Source of the DNA: Streptomyces sp. MUM 203J | Lineage (GTDB): Bacteria; Actinomycetota; Actinomycetes; Streptomycetales; Streptomycetaceae | Direction of reading: 5' to 3' | Assembly (NCBI RefSeq): GCF_022414595.1 | Contig: NZ_JADWYO010000001.1 | Location: forward strand, 248,001-312,000 | Length of the DNA stretch: 64,000 bases | Shown: piece after piece, positions 51,177-60,905 of the stretch | Layout of the letters: each line of letters starts with the position of its first letter | How positions within the stretch are numbered: position 1 is the first letter of the stretch | Program-made: the position numbers and the translations under genes | Notes under the pieces: generated by a model | Seen by the model: the letters and a program-made list of their open reading frames with translations, nothing else | Database searches by the model: none | Told to the model about the DNA's origin: nothing

Positions 51177-52112
51177 ATGACGACCGCGTCCGAACCCGAC
51201 CTGCGACTGCTGCGTGACGCGCTGGGCCCGTTGCGGGACCGCGAGCAGGTCGCCGCCCGACTGCTGGAGTCCTCCGCCAAGCACTCCTTCGACCCCGACC
51301 GGGAGCTGGACTGGGACGCGCCGTTCGAGGACGGCAAGTGGTCCTGGCCGCCGGAGCTGGTGTCCCTGTACGACACCCCGCTGTGGCACCGGATGTCCGA
51401 GGAGCAGCGCATGGACCTGGCCCGGCACGAGGCCGCCTCGCTCGCCTCCCTGGGCATCTGGTTCGAGATCATCCTGATGCAGCTGCTGGTCCGGCACATC
51501 TACGACAAGTCCGTCACCAGCAACCACGTCCGGTACGCGCTCACGGAGATCGCCGACGAGTGCCGCCACTCGATGATGTTCGCGCGCCTGATCCAGAAGA
51601 GCGGTGCCCCGGCGTACCCGGTGCCGCGCGTCTACCACAACCTGGCGCGGATCCTGAAGACCGTGTCGACGACGCCGGGGTCCTTCGCGGCGACTCTTCT
51701 GGGCGAGGAGATCCTCGACTGGATGCAGCGGCTGACCTTCCCGGACGAGCGGATCCAGCCGCTGGTGCGCGGGGTGACCCGGATCCACGTGGTGGAGGAG
51801 GCCCGCCACGTCCGGTACGCGCGCGAGGAGCTGCGGCGCCAGATGGTGACGGCGCCGCGCTGGGAGCAGGAGTTCACCCGTCTCAGCTGCGGGGAGGCGG
51901 CGCGGGTCTTCTCGGTCTGCTTCGTGAACCCCCAGGTGTACGAGAACGTGGGCCTCGACCGCCGGCAGGCCGTCGCGGCGGTGCGGGCCAGCGGCCACCG
52001 CCGGGAGGTCATGCAGACGGGTGCGAAGCGTCTGACGGACTTCCTGGACGACATCGGCGTCCTGCGCGGGCCGGGACGGCGGCTGTGGAGGAGCTCGGGG
52101 CTGCTGGCGTGA
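51177..52112 (+). CDS. AurF-like diiron oxygenase
   Basis: The 311-residue protein resembles p-aminobenzoate N-oxygenase AurF-type diiron proteins. Iron ligand motifs appear in order: MDLARHEAASLASLGIWFE, ALTEIADECRHSMMF and RIHVVEEARHVRYAREE (E-ExxH pattern). Such enzymes hydroxylate or N-oxidise small molecules, or act in lipid modification; the substrate is unknown. ATG 51177 is used; a GTG at 51165 with GGAAGG upstream is also possible. It is followed by a hairpin and a TetR gene. Confidence 0.85.
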   Translation: MTTASEPDLRLLRDALGPLRDREQVAARLLESSAKHSFDPDRELDWDAPFEDGKWSWPPELVSLYDTPLWHRMSEEQRMDLARHEAASLASLGIWFEIILMQLLVRHIYDKSVTSNHVRYALTEIADECRHSMMFARLIQKSGAPAYPVPRVYHNLARILKTVSTTPGSFAATLLGEEILDWMQRLTFPDERIQPLVRGVTRIHVVEEARHVRYAREELRRQMVTAPRWEQEFTRLSCGEAARVFSVCFVNPQVYENVGLDRRQAVAAVRASGHRREVMQTGAKRLTDFLDDIGVLRGPGRRLWRSSGLLA

Positions 52113-52113
52113 C

Positions 52114-52131
52114 ACCGGGGCTCCGCCCCCG
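52114..52131. terminator. GC-rich hairpin after the diiron oxygenase gene
   Basis: CCGGGGCTCCGCCCCCGG forms a 6-bp or longer stem directly after the stop at 52112, a form frequent at Streptomyces gene ends. Confidence 0.55.
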
Positions 52132-52187
52132 GACCCCGCCCCCGCACCCCCACCCCGCCCGCACCGGCCCCGCAGTACCCTGCCCGC

Positions 52188-52922
52188 ATGACGAGTGCCC
52201 CCTCCCCCGCTCGCCCACCGGCCTACCGCCGCCTCAGTGTCGAAGCGCGCCGGGAGCAGCTCCTGACCGCCTCCCTGACGCTCTTCGCCCACCACGCCCC
52301 CGAGGACGTGTCCCTGGACGACGTGGCCGAGGCGGCCGGGGTGTCCCGCCCGCTCGTCTACCGCTACTTCCCCGGCGGCAAGCAGCAGCTCTACGAGGCC
52401 GCCCTCCGCTCCGCCGCCGACGAACTGGAGCTGTGCTTCACCGAGCCCCCGCAGGGCCCGCCCACCGAACGCCTCGCCCGCGTCCTGGACCGCTACCTCG
52501 CGTTCGTGGACGGGCACGACGCCGGTTTCAGCGCCCTCCTCCGGGGCGGCAGCGTCGCGGAGACGTCCCGTACGACGGCGATCGTGGACGAGGTGCGCCG
52601 CGCAGCGGCCGAGCAGATCCTCGTCCACCTGGACGTCCCCGACCCGGGACCGCGGCTGCGCATGATGGTGCGCACCTGGATCGCCGCCGTCGAGGCCGCC
52701 TCGCTCATCTGGCTGGACGAGGGCAAGAACCCGCCCGCCGCCGAGCTGCGCGCCTGGCTGGTGGACCACCTGGTGGCCCTGCTGACCGCGACGTCCGCGA
52801 CGGACCCGCAGACCGCGCGCGTGGTCCGGGGCCTGCTGGCCCTGGAGACCCCGGACGGCCCGGTCGGCACGCTGGCCCGCCGCGCGCTGCCCGTCGTGGC
52901 CGAGGCGAGCCACCTGCTGTGA
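52188..52922 (+). CDS. TetR-family regulator
   Basis: The 244-residue TetR protein has an N-terminal HTH ([20 protein letters not shown] and [20 protein letters not shown]) and an all-helical ligand domain (about 75-240). It is 75 bp after the AurF-like gene and probably controls the divergent diiron genes through the palindrome at 51082. The ligand is unknown. Confidence 0.9.
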   Translation: MTSAPSPARPPAYRRLSVEARREQLLTASLTLFAHHAPEDVSLDDVAEAAGVSRPLVYRYFPGGKQQLYEAALRSAADELELCFTEPPQGPPTERLARVLDRYLAFVDGHDAGFSALLRGGSVAETSRTTAIVDEVRRAAAEQILVHLDVPDPGPRLRMMVRTWIAAVEAASLIWLDEGKNPPAAELRAWLVDHLVALLTATSATDPQTARVVRGLLALETPDGPVGTLARRALPVVAEASHLL

Positions 52923-52932
52923 CACTGTCCTC

Positions 52933-53244
52933 GTGCACAGCGAGAACACCCCCTTCCACGGCGGCCCCCTCGACGGCCGCGTCCTGCCGGTGCTGACCGG
53001 CATGACCGGCCACCCGCCCAAGTGGTACGTGGTCCCCGTCCCCGACGAGGACGGCGGCCCGCCCACCGTCCACGCCTACCGCCGCGTCCCCGCCGGCCAC
53101 ACCAGACGCCTCGGCCTCCAGCGCGGCTGGAAGTACGAGTACGAGCCGGCCGGCCGCGAACGCCGCGCGCTCAGGTGGCCCTGGTCCACACCGCAGGGCC
53201 CCGCAGCACGGGGTTCCTCGCCGCAGGGTCCCCCACCGCAGTGA
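52933..53244 (+). CDS. Small conserved-looking hypothetical protein
   Basis: The 103-residue product starts at a GTG 11 bp after the TetR stop. It has a compact basic/aromatic pattern ([51 protein letters not shown]) and a low-complexity Pro/Gly tail. I do not recognise a named family. The good amino-acid composition argues that it is a real gene. Confidence 0.65.
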   Translation: MHSENTPFHGGPLDGRVLPVLTGMTGHPPKWYVVPVPDEDGGPPTVHAYRRVPAGHTRRLGLQRGWKYEYEPAGRERRALRWPWSTPQGPAARGSSPQGPPPQ

Positions 53245-53308
53245 GAGCGTTACCCCGAACCGCCCATTCCGCACATGAGCATCCCATCTGACGCTCCATC
53301 ATCCCGGC

Positions 53309-54067
53309 ATGGGCCTCCGTACGAAGACAGCCGCCACCGCGACGGCGATGCTGGCCGCCGCGCTCCTCCCCGTACCGCATCCCGCGGCGGCGGCACCCGA
53401 CGACCCGCGCCCCCGCCCGGCGCCCGAGGCGGCCCCGCCGGCCGCCCTCCCGGGCCTGCTGGACCGGCTCCGCACGCTCCACCGGGACGCGGAGGCGGCG
53501 GAAGCGGCGTACCGGGAGTCCGACGCGCGGCGGAAGACACTCACCACCAGGACGGCCGCTCTCACCGCCGGCCTGACCGGGACCCGCGCCGATCTCGCCC
53601 GCGCCCGGGCGGCCGTCGGCCGGTTCGCGCGGGCCCAGTACCAGGGCGGTGGCCCCGGCCTGCCCGTCGCGCTGCGCCTCCTGTTCGCGCGCGACGCGCA
53701 GGCGGTGCTGGAGCAGGGCCGGGTGCTGCGCCGGGCGGCCGAGCGGCAGGCGGGTGAGCTGGCCCGGCTGGAGGCCGCCGAGAAACACGCGGGCGCCCTG
53801 GCCGCCGCTTCCCGCGCGGCCCTGCACCGGGAGCAGCTCCTGCTGGCCGGCCGCCGCGATGCCCGGGACGCCGCCAGGCTCCGCCTGCTGGAGGCCGCGA
53901 GGGCACTCGCGGAGCTGCCGCCGTCGCAGCTCAGCCCGCCGGAACCGGACGCCGGTGCCGGTACCGCGGCCAGGCCGCACAAGCCACCGCCGCCACGCCC
54001 AGAGGAGGCACCACCCCCCAGGGAAGCCCCACCAGGAGGGCCGGATGCCCCACCACGAAGCAGGTGA
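53309..54067 (+). CDS. Secreted coiled-coil protein
   Basis: The 252-residue protein has a signal peptide (ATATAMLAAALLPVPHPAAAA) and a long helical region (about 50-205) rich in Arg/Ala/Leu heptads, resembling the N-terminal coiled coil of NlpC/P60 cell-wall hydrolases or M23 activators. The catalytic domain is absent. The C terminus is Pro-rich and low in complexity, and overlaps a decayed gene on the other strand. It may regulate wall hydrolases, as an inference from form. Confidence 0.7.
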   Translation: MGLRTKTAATATAMLAAALLPVPHPAAAAPDDPRPRPAPEAAPPAALPGLLDRLRTLHRDAEAAEAAYRESDARRKTLTTRTAALTAGLTGTRADLARARAAVGRFARAQYQGGGPGLPVALRLLFARDAQAVLEQGRVLRRAAERQAGELARLEAAEKHAGALAAASRAALHREQLLLAGRRDARDAARLRLLEAARALAELPPSQLSPPEPDAGAGTAARPHKPPPPRPEEAPPPREAPPGGPDAPPRSR

Positions 54068-54607
54068 CCGCCATGGTGACGACCACCGCCTTGCCGTAGC
54101 GCCCCCAGGTGAACGGCTCACGGCCGTCGGGCCTGACCAGCCATACCGCCCCCGACCAGAACATGAGCGCGGCCCGCAGTCCCCGCGAACACCCCGATCA
54201 CAGCGGCCGTCTGCGGCTCGTCGAGCGGCTCCCCGGAGGAACCCTGCCGTAGCTCCCCCTTGCCGAGCACCACGACGTCACCGCGCCAGACGGTCCCGGC
54301 CACCCGGTGCGAGGTGCCGGAGCACCGGCCCCGGGTCGCCGAACAGCACGTCCCCGTTCCGGAAGGGCCCACCGGACACGGTCGCCCGCCGGTCCCTCCG
54401 CCTGTTCTCCACGTCCTGGACAGTGAAGGTGACGTCCCGCAGACCGTCCTCCCAAGGACGGGCCGGTGCCTGGGGGACGCGCGCCTCGGCCGCCCTGCCC
54501 GCCTCGTACCGCTCACGGTCGTGCGGCAGCCACCTGTCGAACACGGGGCAGCCGCCCGCAGCGGGCACCAGGGACGGCAGGATCGGCGGCGGCCCCGCGA
54601 GCCGCAC
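53931..54607 (-). pseudogene. Decayed membrane-protein gene
   Basis: Three frames on the minus strand each hold a plausible piece. The first (PVFDRWLPHDRERYEAG, GLRDVTFTVQDVENRRRDRR) covers 54607 to about 54290. The next (GDVVVLGKGELRQGSSGEPL, QTAAVIGVFAG) covers about 54290-54190. The last (MFWSGAVWLVRPDGREPFTW, then VVVTMAVTCFVVGHPALLVG) covers 54164-53931. Together they read like a DUF3592-like integral membrane protein broken by at least two frameshifts. The 3' end overlaps the secreted coiled-coil gene. Confidence 0.45.
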
Positions 54608-54805
54608 CGGTCCCGGCTACGGCCGCGCGCCCGTCTCACGCCCCGTCGCCGTCGTGCCCCGCCCTTTCCACGCATCCGCCCGCAGGCCCCGCGGCCCGGA
54701 CGGCCGCAGTCTCTCCCGGCGGGAACCAGGCAGGCGACGGGCGCGGCAGGCACACCGGACCCCCCGCTCGCTGCCGCTTCCCGGCGAGTGCGCGGAAACC
54801 GGCCG

Positions 54806-56044
54806 TCAGAGCCGCGGGCTCACCGACTCCAGGTACGCGGCCGTGCGCTGCGCGTCGTAGAAGTACGACGCGAAGTCCGACGGGTCGTCGAAGCCGTTGG
54901 CGAAACGGTCCGCGACAGGGGGCAGGTCCGCGGCCGCCCCCAGCAGGGTGAGGACGTGCTCCGGCGGCGCCGCCAGCATCGCGTTGGTCCAGGTGGTGGC
55001 ATGCCGTGCCGTCTCCCAGTAGCGGTCGAAGGTCCGCCGCATCCACGCCTCGTCGAACGGGCCGTCGCCGTGCTCGACGACGGACGCCAGGTACGACGCC
55101 GCGCACTTGGCCGCCGCGTTCGCCCCCTGTCCGGTGATCGGGTCGTTGGCGACGACCACGTCCGCGACTCCCAGGACGAGGCCCCCGCCCGGCAGGCGGC
55201 CGACGGGCTCACGGACGGTCGGGGTGTAGCGCCCGGCGAGCGTGCCGCCCGCGTCGGTCAGCTCTGCCTTCGTGGCCCGGGCGTACTCCCAGGGTGTGAA
55301 ACGTTCCATCAGGTCGAGAGTGAGGGCCAGGTGCTCGACCGGATCCGTGACCGACCGGAACACGTCCAGCGGCCCGCCCGGCACTCCCTCCCAGAAGAGG
55401 ATGTCCGCCCGCCCGCTCGTCGTGAGGGTCGGCATCACGAACAGCTCGCCCACCCCGGGCACCAGGTTGCAGCGCACCGCGTCGAAGTCCGGGTGCTCCG
55501 GGCGCGGCCCGAGCCCGTGCACATACGACGCGGCCAGCGCACGCTGGGGCTCGCGGTACGGGGAACGCGCGTCGTCCCGGGGGAACAGCGACACCAGCTC
55601 GCCCTTGCCCGCCGCGACGAGCACCAGCTCGTACATGCGGGAGAAGTAGTCCAGGTCGGACAGCGCCGCGCCGTGGATCACGAGCTGGCCGCCGCGCCGG
55701 ACGAAGGTGTCCAGCCAGCCGGCCATCTTGACCCGCTGGTCGACGGACTGGGCGTACCCGTCGAGCCGCCCCACCCAGTCGACCGCCCGGTCCCGGCCGG
55801 GCCCGGCGACGGAGACCCCGACGCCCTCGATGGCGGGTGCCTGCGGCTCCCAGAAGTTGATCCCGAGGTCCCGTTCGTGCTGGAGCGCCGTGTCGAACAT
55901 GCACTGCGTGGACATGACCCGCCCGTACCGGATCTCGTCGGAGGTGCGGTTCGACATCAGAGTGATCTCGTACCCGCGCGCCTGGAGGCCCAGGGCGAGC
56001 TGGAGCCCGGACTGACCGGCGCCGACGATGAGGATCTTCCGCAT
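54806..56044 (-). CDS. Styrene-monooxygenase-like flavoprotein
   Basis: The 412-residue FAD-dependent oxygenase resembles StyA/indole monooxygenases. It has the Rossmann motif GAGQSGLQLALGL, QCMFDTALQHERDLG, GKGELVSLFPRDD, LTTSGRADILFWEG and DPITGQGANAA (FAD diphosphate-binding). Such enzymes epoxidise styrenes or oxidise indoles with FADH2 supplied by a separate reductase, which is not seen nearby. It follows cvnD by 17 bp and is thus probably co-expressed with the conservon. Conservons often carry an oxygenase, usually a P450, so a flavoprotein here is a variation. Confidence 0.88.
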   Translation of the reverse strand: MRKILIVGAGQSGLQLALGLQARGYEITLMSNRTSDEIRYGRVMSTQCMFDTALQHERDLGINFWEPQAPAIEGVGVSVAGPGRDRAVDWVGRLDGYAQSVDQRVKMAGWLDTFVRRGGQLVIHGAALSDLDYFSRMYELVLVAAGKGELVSLFPRDDARSPYREPQRALAASYVHGLGPRPEHPDFDAVRCNLVPGVGELFVMPTLTTSGRADILFWEGVPGGPLDVFRSVTDPVEHLALTLDLMERFTPWEYARATKAELTDAGGTLAGRYTPTVREPVGRLPGGGLVLGVADVVVANDPITGQGANAAAKCAASYLASVVEHGDGPFDEAWMRRTFDRYWETARHATTWTNAMLAAPPEHVLTLLGAAADLPPVADRFANGFDDPSDFASYFYDAQRTAAYLESVSPRL

Positions 56045-56061
56045 GGCTGTTCCTTACGGTC

Positions 56062-56682
56062 TTACGGGGTCTTGTCCAGCGCGCGGGTGACCAGCGCCAG
56101 CAGTGTCTCGACGACCGAGATCCGGTCCCGCGCGTCCATCACCAGGACCGGCACGTCCTCCGGCACGCTCAGCGCGTCCCGTACGTCCTCCGGGGCGAAC
56201 CGCTCCGTGCCCTCGAAGTGGTTCACCGCGACGAGGTACGGCAGGCCGCAGGTCTCGAAGTAGTCGAGCGCCGGGAAGCAGTCGTCCAGCCGCCGGGTGT
56301 CGGCCAGCACGATCGCCCCGATGGCGCCGCGCACCAGGTCGTCCCACATGAACCAGAAGCGCCGCTGTCCCGGCGTCCCGAAGACGTACAGCACCAGGTC
56401 GTCGTCGAGCGTGATCCGGCCGAAGTCCATGGCGACGGTGGTGCTGAGTTTGCCCGGGGTCGCGGAGAGGTCGTCGGTGCCCGCGCTCGCCTCGGTCATC
56501 AGCGCCTCGGTGCGCAGCGGCGTGATCTCCGAGACGGCGCCGACGAGGGTCGTCTTGCCGACGCCGAAGCCGCCCGCCACGACGATCTTGGTGGCGGTGG
56601 GCGCCTGCGTGCGGTCGAGCTGCCAGGCCCGCACGTCCTCGTCGCACGGGGGCACGGAGGGGTCAGAGACGGCGGAGACCAC
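56062..56682 (-). CDS. cvnD: Conservon GTPase CvnD
   Basis: The 206-residue Ras-like GTPase has the P-loop GGFGVGKTT, a switch region (TVAMDFGRITLDD), DxxG-like GTPGQRRFW, and NHFEGT in place of NKxD. CvnD acts with CvnA-C in a membrane-linked signalling complex. It overlaps cvnC by 20 bp. The GTG start is within that overlap. Confidence 0.92.
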   Translation of the reverse strand: MVSAVSDPSVPPCDEDVRAWQLDRTQAPTATKIVVAGGFGVGKTTLVGAVSEITPLRTEALMTEASAGTDDLSATPGKLSTTVAMDFGRITLDDDLVLYVFGTPGQRRFWFMWDDLVRGAIGAIVLADTRRLDDCFPALDYFETCGLPYLVAVNHFEGTERFAPEDVRDALSVPEDVPVLVMDARDRISVVETLLALVTRALDKTP

Positions 56683-57061
56683 TGAGCACCCTTTCCAGCA
56701 GCGCGCGGTCGGGCCGGCCGGTGCCGTGCCCGGTGCCGTAGACGCGCAGCTTGCCCTGGTCGGCCAGGTCGCTGATGAGGACCCTCACGACGCCGAGAGG
56801 CATCCGCAGCAGCGCGGAGATCTCCGCGACGGTACGCATCCGGCGGCACACCTCGACGATGGCGCGGGTCTCCGGCATGGATCGCGCACCACCGGTGCCG
56901 GACTCGCTGCCTTCCTGGGCGGCGACGAAGGTCTCGACGAGAAGGACGTGGCCGAAGCGGGTACGGCCGCCGGTGACCGAGTATGGGCGCACCCGCGAGG
57001 CGCGGTGCCCTTCTCCGCGGACCGGGAGACCGCCGACTGTGGTGGCCGACAGGGCGCTCAT
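56663..57061 (-). CDS. cvnC: Conservon protein CvnC (DUF742)
   Basis: The 132-residue DUF742 protein has VRPYSVTGGRTR near the N terminus and a winged-helix-like part (IVEVCRRMRTVAEISALLRMPLGVVRVLISDLADQGKLRV). ATG 57061 is chosen over GTG 57064 because GGGAGG has 7-nt spacing to it. It overlaps the stop of cvnB. Confidence 0.92.
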   Translation of the reverse strand: MSALSATTVGGLPVRGEGHRASRVRPYSVTGGRTRFGHVLLVETFVAAQEGSESGTGGARSMPETRAIVEVCRRMRTVAEISALLRMPLGVVRVLISDLADQGKLRVYGTGHGTGRPDRALLERVLSGLRRL

Positions 57062-57657
57062 CACCGCACCTCCCGTCGGGCGAGCTTCGGCCTGGCGCCC
57101 GCCGACGCGGCCGGGGCGGCGGTCCGCTGCCCGTCCGGCTCCAGCGACGCGCGCAGTTCGCTGCGGAGCCCGGGAGTGAGGACGTGTCCGGCCCGGCCCA
57201 CGAAGAGCGCCATGTGGTAGGCGACCTCGCCCAGGTCGCAGTCGGCCGCCGCCCGGACGCCGAGGAGGGAGCCGTCGCTGATCGCCATGACGAGGACGGT
57301 GCAGTGCTCCATCGCGACCATGGTCTGCCTCACCTGGCCGCCGTCCATGAGGTGGGCGGCGCCCACGGTGAGACTGGCCAGCCCGGAGACGATGGTGGCG
57401 AGATCGGCGCCGGAGCCGCGCGGCGAGCGGCGCGACGGACCGGCGACGGCGTCCTGCCCGGCATCCGCCTCGCCGTCCGGACCGCCGGCCGTGTCGGAGG
57501 AGAGCAGCAGCAGCCCGTCCGACGAGACGACGGCGACCGAGTGAATCGCCGGAACCTCCCGCACGAGGTCGCCGAGCAGCCAGTGGAGGCTGCGCGCCTC
57601 ACTGCTCCGTCTGTCCGCCCTGTGGGTACCGGTGTCCGCGCCGGTCGTCGCACTCAA
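57061..57657 (-). CDS. cvnB: Conservon protein CvnB (roadblock/LC7)
   Basis: The 198-residue roadblock/LC7-domain protein (LHWLLGDLVREVPAIHSVAVVSSDGLLLL, then LASLTVGAAHLMDG) likely binds and stimulates the CvnD GTPase, by family knowledge. The TTG start overlaps the cvnA stop (TTGA). It is somewhat longer than usual (about 140), owing to an insert in the middle and a C-terminal extension. Confidence 0.92.
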   Translation of the reverse strand: MSATTGADTGTHRADRRSSEARSLHWLLGDLVREVPAIHSVAVVSSDGLLLLSSDTAGGPDGEADAGQDAVAGPSRRSPRGSGADLATIVSGLASLTVGAAHLMDGGQVRQTMVAMEHCTVLVMAISDGSLLGVRAAADCDLGEVAYHMALFVGRAGHVLTPGLRSELRASLEPDGQRTAAPAASAGARPKLARREVR

Positions 57658-60600
57658 CTGCGTGCCTCCTCGCCTGTGTCCCCCGTTCCTGGTGACGCTT
57701 CGGTCTCTTGCGTACGTGTGGTGCCGGAGCCGTCGGCGGCCTCGGCCTCGGCCGCGCGCCGCCCGTCCTCGGCCCCCCGCTGGAACCCGCCGAGTCTGCG
57801 GCGCAGCTCCTCCGCGTCGACCTGCCCGGTGCGCTCCGGTCGCGGCGCGACGGAGTCGACCTGCTGCGGCGTGCGCTTGGGCAGCCCTTTGCCGGTGAGG
57901 GACGCGGGCTCGGTGGACGCGGGGTCGGCGGCTGCCCGCCCGGGTGCCTCGGCGCCGCCCTGCTGCGGCAGCCGGACCTGAAGGGTGGCCTCCCGCGCGT
58001 CGGGGGCGGGCTCGTGATCGTCGGCCGACGCGTCGGCGCGGTGTTCGAGGGAGCCGGCGGCCTCCGCCTCGGAGTCCTGCGGCTCGGCGCCGGCGGACAC
58101 CGGGGTCACATCCTGGGAGGGGGTCGCCCGGTGGCCCTCGGGCTGGTCGCCCCCGGCCGTCTGAGCCTCCGCCGTGCGGGCGCCGGACTCGGACACCCCG
58201 GCCTCCGGAGCCCGCGGGTCCGGGCCGGTTGGCGGGGAGCCGGCCTCAGCCGCCGCGTGGTCACCGGTTGCCGTCACCTCGGGCTCCGGGTCCCTCGGCC
58301 CCGGCGCGGACCCGTCCCCGACGGCGCCGGACGCCCCGGAGACGTCGGCCTGAGCGGGTTCGGCGTCCGGGGTTCCGGCGTCACGGAACCCGGCCGCTTC
58401 CGGCTCGGGCGGGGTGGCGGGCGCCCCCGGCGCTCCGGCCGCGCCGGGCAACCCGGGCTCGACGGCCCCGGGCTGCGGACCTTCGCCGGTCTCCGCGGCG
58501 GGGCGGTCGTCCTCGGCACCGGGCGCGAAGGCCCCGACACCGGCCTTCCCCGGGGCTTCGGGCGCGGGTGGCTCGGGCGCGGAGCCGTCGGCGCCGGACG
58601 CCTCAGCCGTCTCGGGCTCCGGCTCGACAGCCCCGGGAGGGACCGGGCGAGGGCGTGGCGGCAGGGCGTTCTCGTTGGCCTCGGCGACGGTGCCCGGAAG
58701 GGTCAGCGTGGGGGCGCCCTGGGCGAGGGCGACCGCCGGGGGGCCCGCCGTGAGCGGGGCCTCCGGCAGCAGGACCTGCGGCAGCACGGCCACCGCCGTC
58801 ACGCCGCCCTGCTGGTCGTCCTGCAGTTCCACGCGTACGCCATGACGCGCCGCCAGCAGCGCGGTCACACGCAGACCGAGACCGTCGCCCTCCTCGCCCC
58901 CCTCGGGTGCGCCCCGGGACGGCTCCGCGAGGCGTGCGTTGAGAGCAGCCAGCCGTTCCCGCGTCGCTCCGACGCCGCTGTCCGACACGGACACCGTGAC
59001 GTCGCCGCCCTCCACCAGCCACGCGGAGAGCCGCACTCCCGCGTCCGGCGCCGAGAACAGTGTCGCGTTCTCCAGCAGCTCGGCCAGCAGATGGCTCAGG
59101 TCGTCCGCGGCGTCGCCCGCCACATAGGTGTGGGGCGGCAGCGACTGGATGGCCACCCGCTCGTACTGCTCGATCTCGCTGACCGCGGCCCGCAGCACGT
59201 CGACGAGCGGTACGGGTTCCTGGTGCGCGTGCCGGTGCTCGTGGCCGGACAGGACGAGCAGGTTCTCGCAGTGCCGCCGCATCACGGTGGCCATGTGGTC
59301 GAGCCGGAACAGCGTGGCCAGCCGCTCGGGGTCCTGCTCGCGCTCCTCCAGCTTCTCGATGACCGTGAGCTGCCGTTCGACGAGCGCGAGCGTCCGGAGG
59401 GAGAGGTTGACGGAGGTCGCGGCCGTGTCGTCGGCGGTGTGCCGCAGCCGCTCCAGCTCGGCGGCGAGCCGCCGGGTCTGCGCCAGGGCGTCGGTCCGGT
59501 GGGCGGCGAGTTCGGTGGCGGCCGACTCGGGCCCGCCGTCCCCGGCCGCGGGCGTGCGTTCCCGCACCGGCGCGTCCGGCGCCTGCGCGCGCGCCGCGAG
59601 GGCCTGCAGCTTTCCGTGGAGGGTGTTGAGGGACCGTACGGCCTGGGCGAACTCGTCGTTCCGGCCGGTGAACCGGATCGGCTCCTCGGTCTGCGGCGAC
59701 GGGGAGTCCGCCAGCCGCGCCGCGCCCCGGCGCAGCACCGCGAGCGGCCGGGTGAGCGAGCGGGCGACGGCCGTGGACACCGCGACGGCGACCAGGAGGC
59801 AGCCCCCGAGCAGCGCGATCCGCAGCTCCAGCGTCGTCACGTCCTCGTCCCGGAGCCGTTCCATGCTCTCGATGCGGGCGGTGGCGAGGGCGGACTCGAC
59901 GCCGCGCATCTGCTCGACGCGGGCGGTGAGCGCGGCCTCCAGCTTCTCCGGGTCGGTCCGCTGCTCCTTCTCGGACAGTTCGGTCCGGTCGGTGAGCGTG
60001 CCGAGGAACTTCTCGGCGGCGGTGACCTCGGGGCCGGTGACGGTGGCCGCGAGGGACTCGTGCGCGGCGGGGTCGTCCTCCTGCCCGAAGTCCGCGAGGG
60101 CGACCTGCTCACGCACCCGGGCCAGGTGGGCGGCGCCGCTGAGCTGGTCGCGGGTGCGGGCGGCGGCCTTGGCGGCGGGGTCCTCGCGGGTCACGTACGT
60201 GCCCGTGGCCGGGTCGAACTCGGTGTGCCCGGGGGCGTCGGTGCCGGGCACCGCGAGGGCGGCGAGCAGCAGGCCCCGGGTGGCGGAGGCGCGCTCGGTG
60301 GCCTGGCCCAGCTCGGCGGGCGCGCGGCCGACGCTGTCGGCGCGGGCGGGGGTGCGGTCGCTGAGCCGGGCGGCGAGCGCCTGGAGCCTGCCGATGACCT
60401 CGGTGTAGGAGCGGTGCACCTCCAGGGCGGTGCCCGTGCCGGTGAGGGCGGTGCGGCGCAGCTCGGGGACGCCTGCGAGGACGCGGCGCAGGTCTTCGGG
60501 GGCGGCGGCCCTGATCTCCGCGATCTGGCGGTCGACGCGGGCGGTGCCGGCGCCGGGAGGCCGGGTGTTCCGGGACTTCCCGTCCTGGGCGTCGGTCCGG

Positions 60601-60905
60601 CCGGGGTCGGCGTCGTCCGTCGCTCCCTCTCCCGTGTTCCGCCCGGCCGCGACGTACTCCGTGACCGCGTCCCGCTCGTCCGCGAGGGAGTGCGCGAGCG
60701 TGACGGCCTGCCGGTTGAGCTTGGCGAGGGTGACGAGCCCCTGCGACTCCGTCAGATCGGCCGAGGTGGCGAGCAGACCGGGCGCCCCGGCGCCGACGAC
60801 CGTGATGCCGACGAGTGCGACACCGGCCACCAGCCGACTGCGTACACGTACGCGGCGCCCGCCCGGTACATGGGGATCGCCGGGAGTGTCACTGCGCTTC
60901 TGCAC
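57654..60905 (-). CDS. cvnA: Conservon sensor kinase-like protein CvnA
   Basis: The 1083-residue protein has an N-terminal membrane helix (VAGVALVGITVVGAGAPG), a large extracellular nitrate/nitrite-sensor-like helical domain (about 50-350), a second helix (IALLGGCLLVAVAVSTAVA), HAMP, a dimerisation part with CENLLVLSGHEHRH, an ATPase domain with SDSGVGATRERLAALN and GDGLGLRVTALLA, and a tail of about 350 residues very rich in Pro/Ala/Glu/Gly. No canonical phospho-His H-box is obvious. It heads the leftward cvnABCD operon with the flavoprotein gene. Confidence 0.92.
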   Translation of the reverse strand: MQKRSDTPGDPHVPGGRRVRVRSRLVAGVALVGITVVGAGAPGLLATSADLTESQGLVTLAKLNRQAVTLAHSLADERDAVTEYVAAGRNTGEGATDDADPGRTDAQDGKSRNTRPPGAGTARVDRQIAEIRAAAPEDLRRVLAGVPELRRTALTGTGTALEVHRSYTEVIGRLQALAARLSDRTPARADSVGRAPAELGQATERASATRGLLLAALAVPGTDAPGHTEFDPATGTYVTREDPAAKAAARTRDQLSGAAHLARVREQVALADFGQEDDPAAHESLAATVTGPEVTAAEKFLGTLTDRTELSEKEQRTDPEKLEAALTARVEQMRGVESALATARIESMERLRDEDVTTLELRIALLGGCLLVAVAVSTAVARSLTRPLAVLRRGAARLADSPSPQTEEPIRFTGRNDEFAQAVRSLNTLHGKLQALAARAQAPDAPVRERTPAAGDGGPESAATELAAHRTDALAQTRRLAAELERLRHTADDTAATSVNLSLRTLALVERQLTVIEKLEEREQDPERLATLFRLDHMATVMRRHCENLLVLSGHEHRHAHQEPVPLVDVLRAAVSEIEQYERVAIQSLPPHTYVAGDAADDLSHLLAELLENATLFSAPDAGVRLSAWLVEGGDVTVSVSDSGVGATRERLAALNARLAEPSRGAPEGGEEGDGLGLRVTALLAARHGVRVELQDDQQGGVTAVAVLPQVLLPEAPLTAGPPAVALAQGAPTLTLPGTVAEANENALPPRPRPVPPGAVEPEPETAEASGADGSAPEPPAPEAPGKAGVGAFAPGAEDDRPAAETGEGPQPGAVEPGLPGAAGAPGAPATPPEPEAAGFRDAGTPDAEPAQADVSGASGAVGDGSAPGPRDPEPEVTATGDHAAAEAGSPPTGPDPRAPEAGVSESGARTAEAQTAGGDQPEGHRATPSQDVTPVSAGAEPQDSEAEAAGSLEHRADASADDHEPAPDAREATLQVRLPQQGGAEAPGRAAADPASTEPASLTGKGLPKRTPQQVDSVAPRPERTGQVDAEELRRRLGGFQRGAEDGRRAAEAEAADGSGTTRTQETEASPGTGDTGEEARS

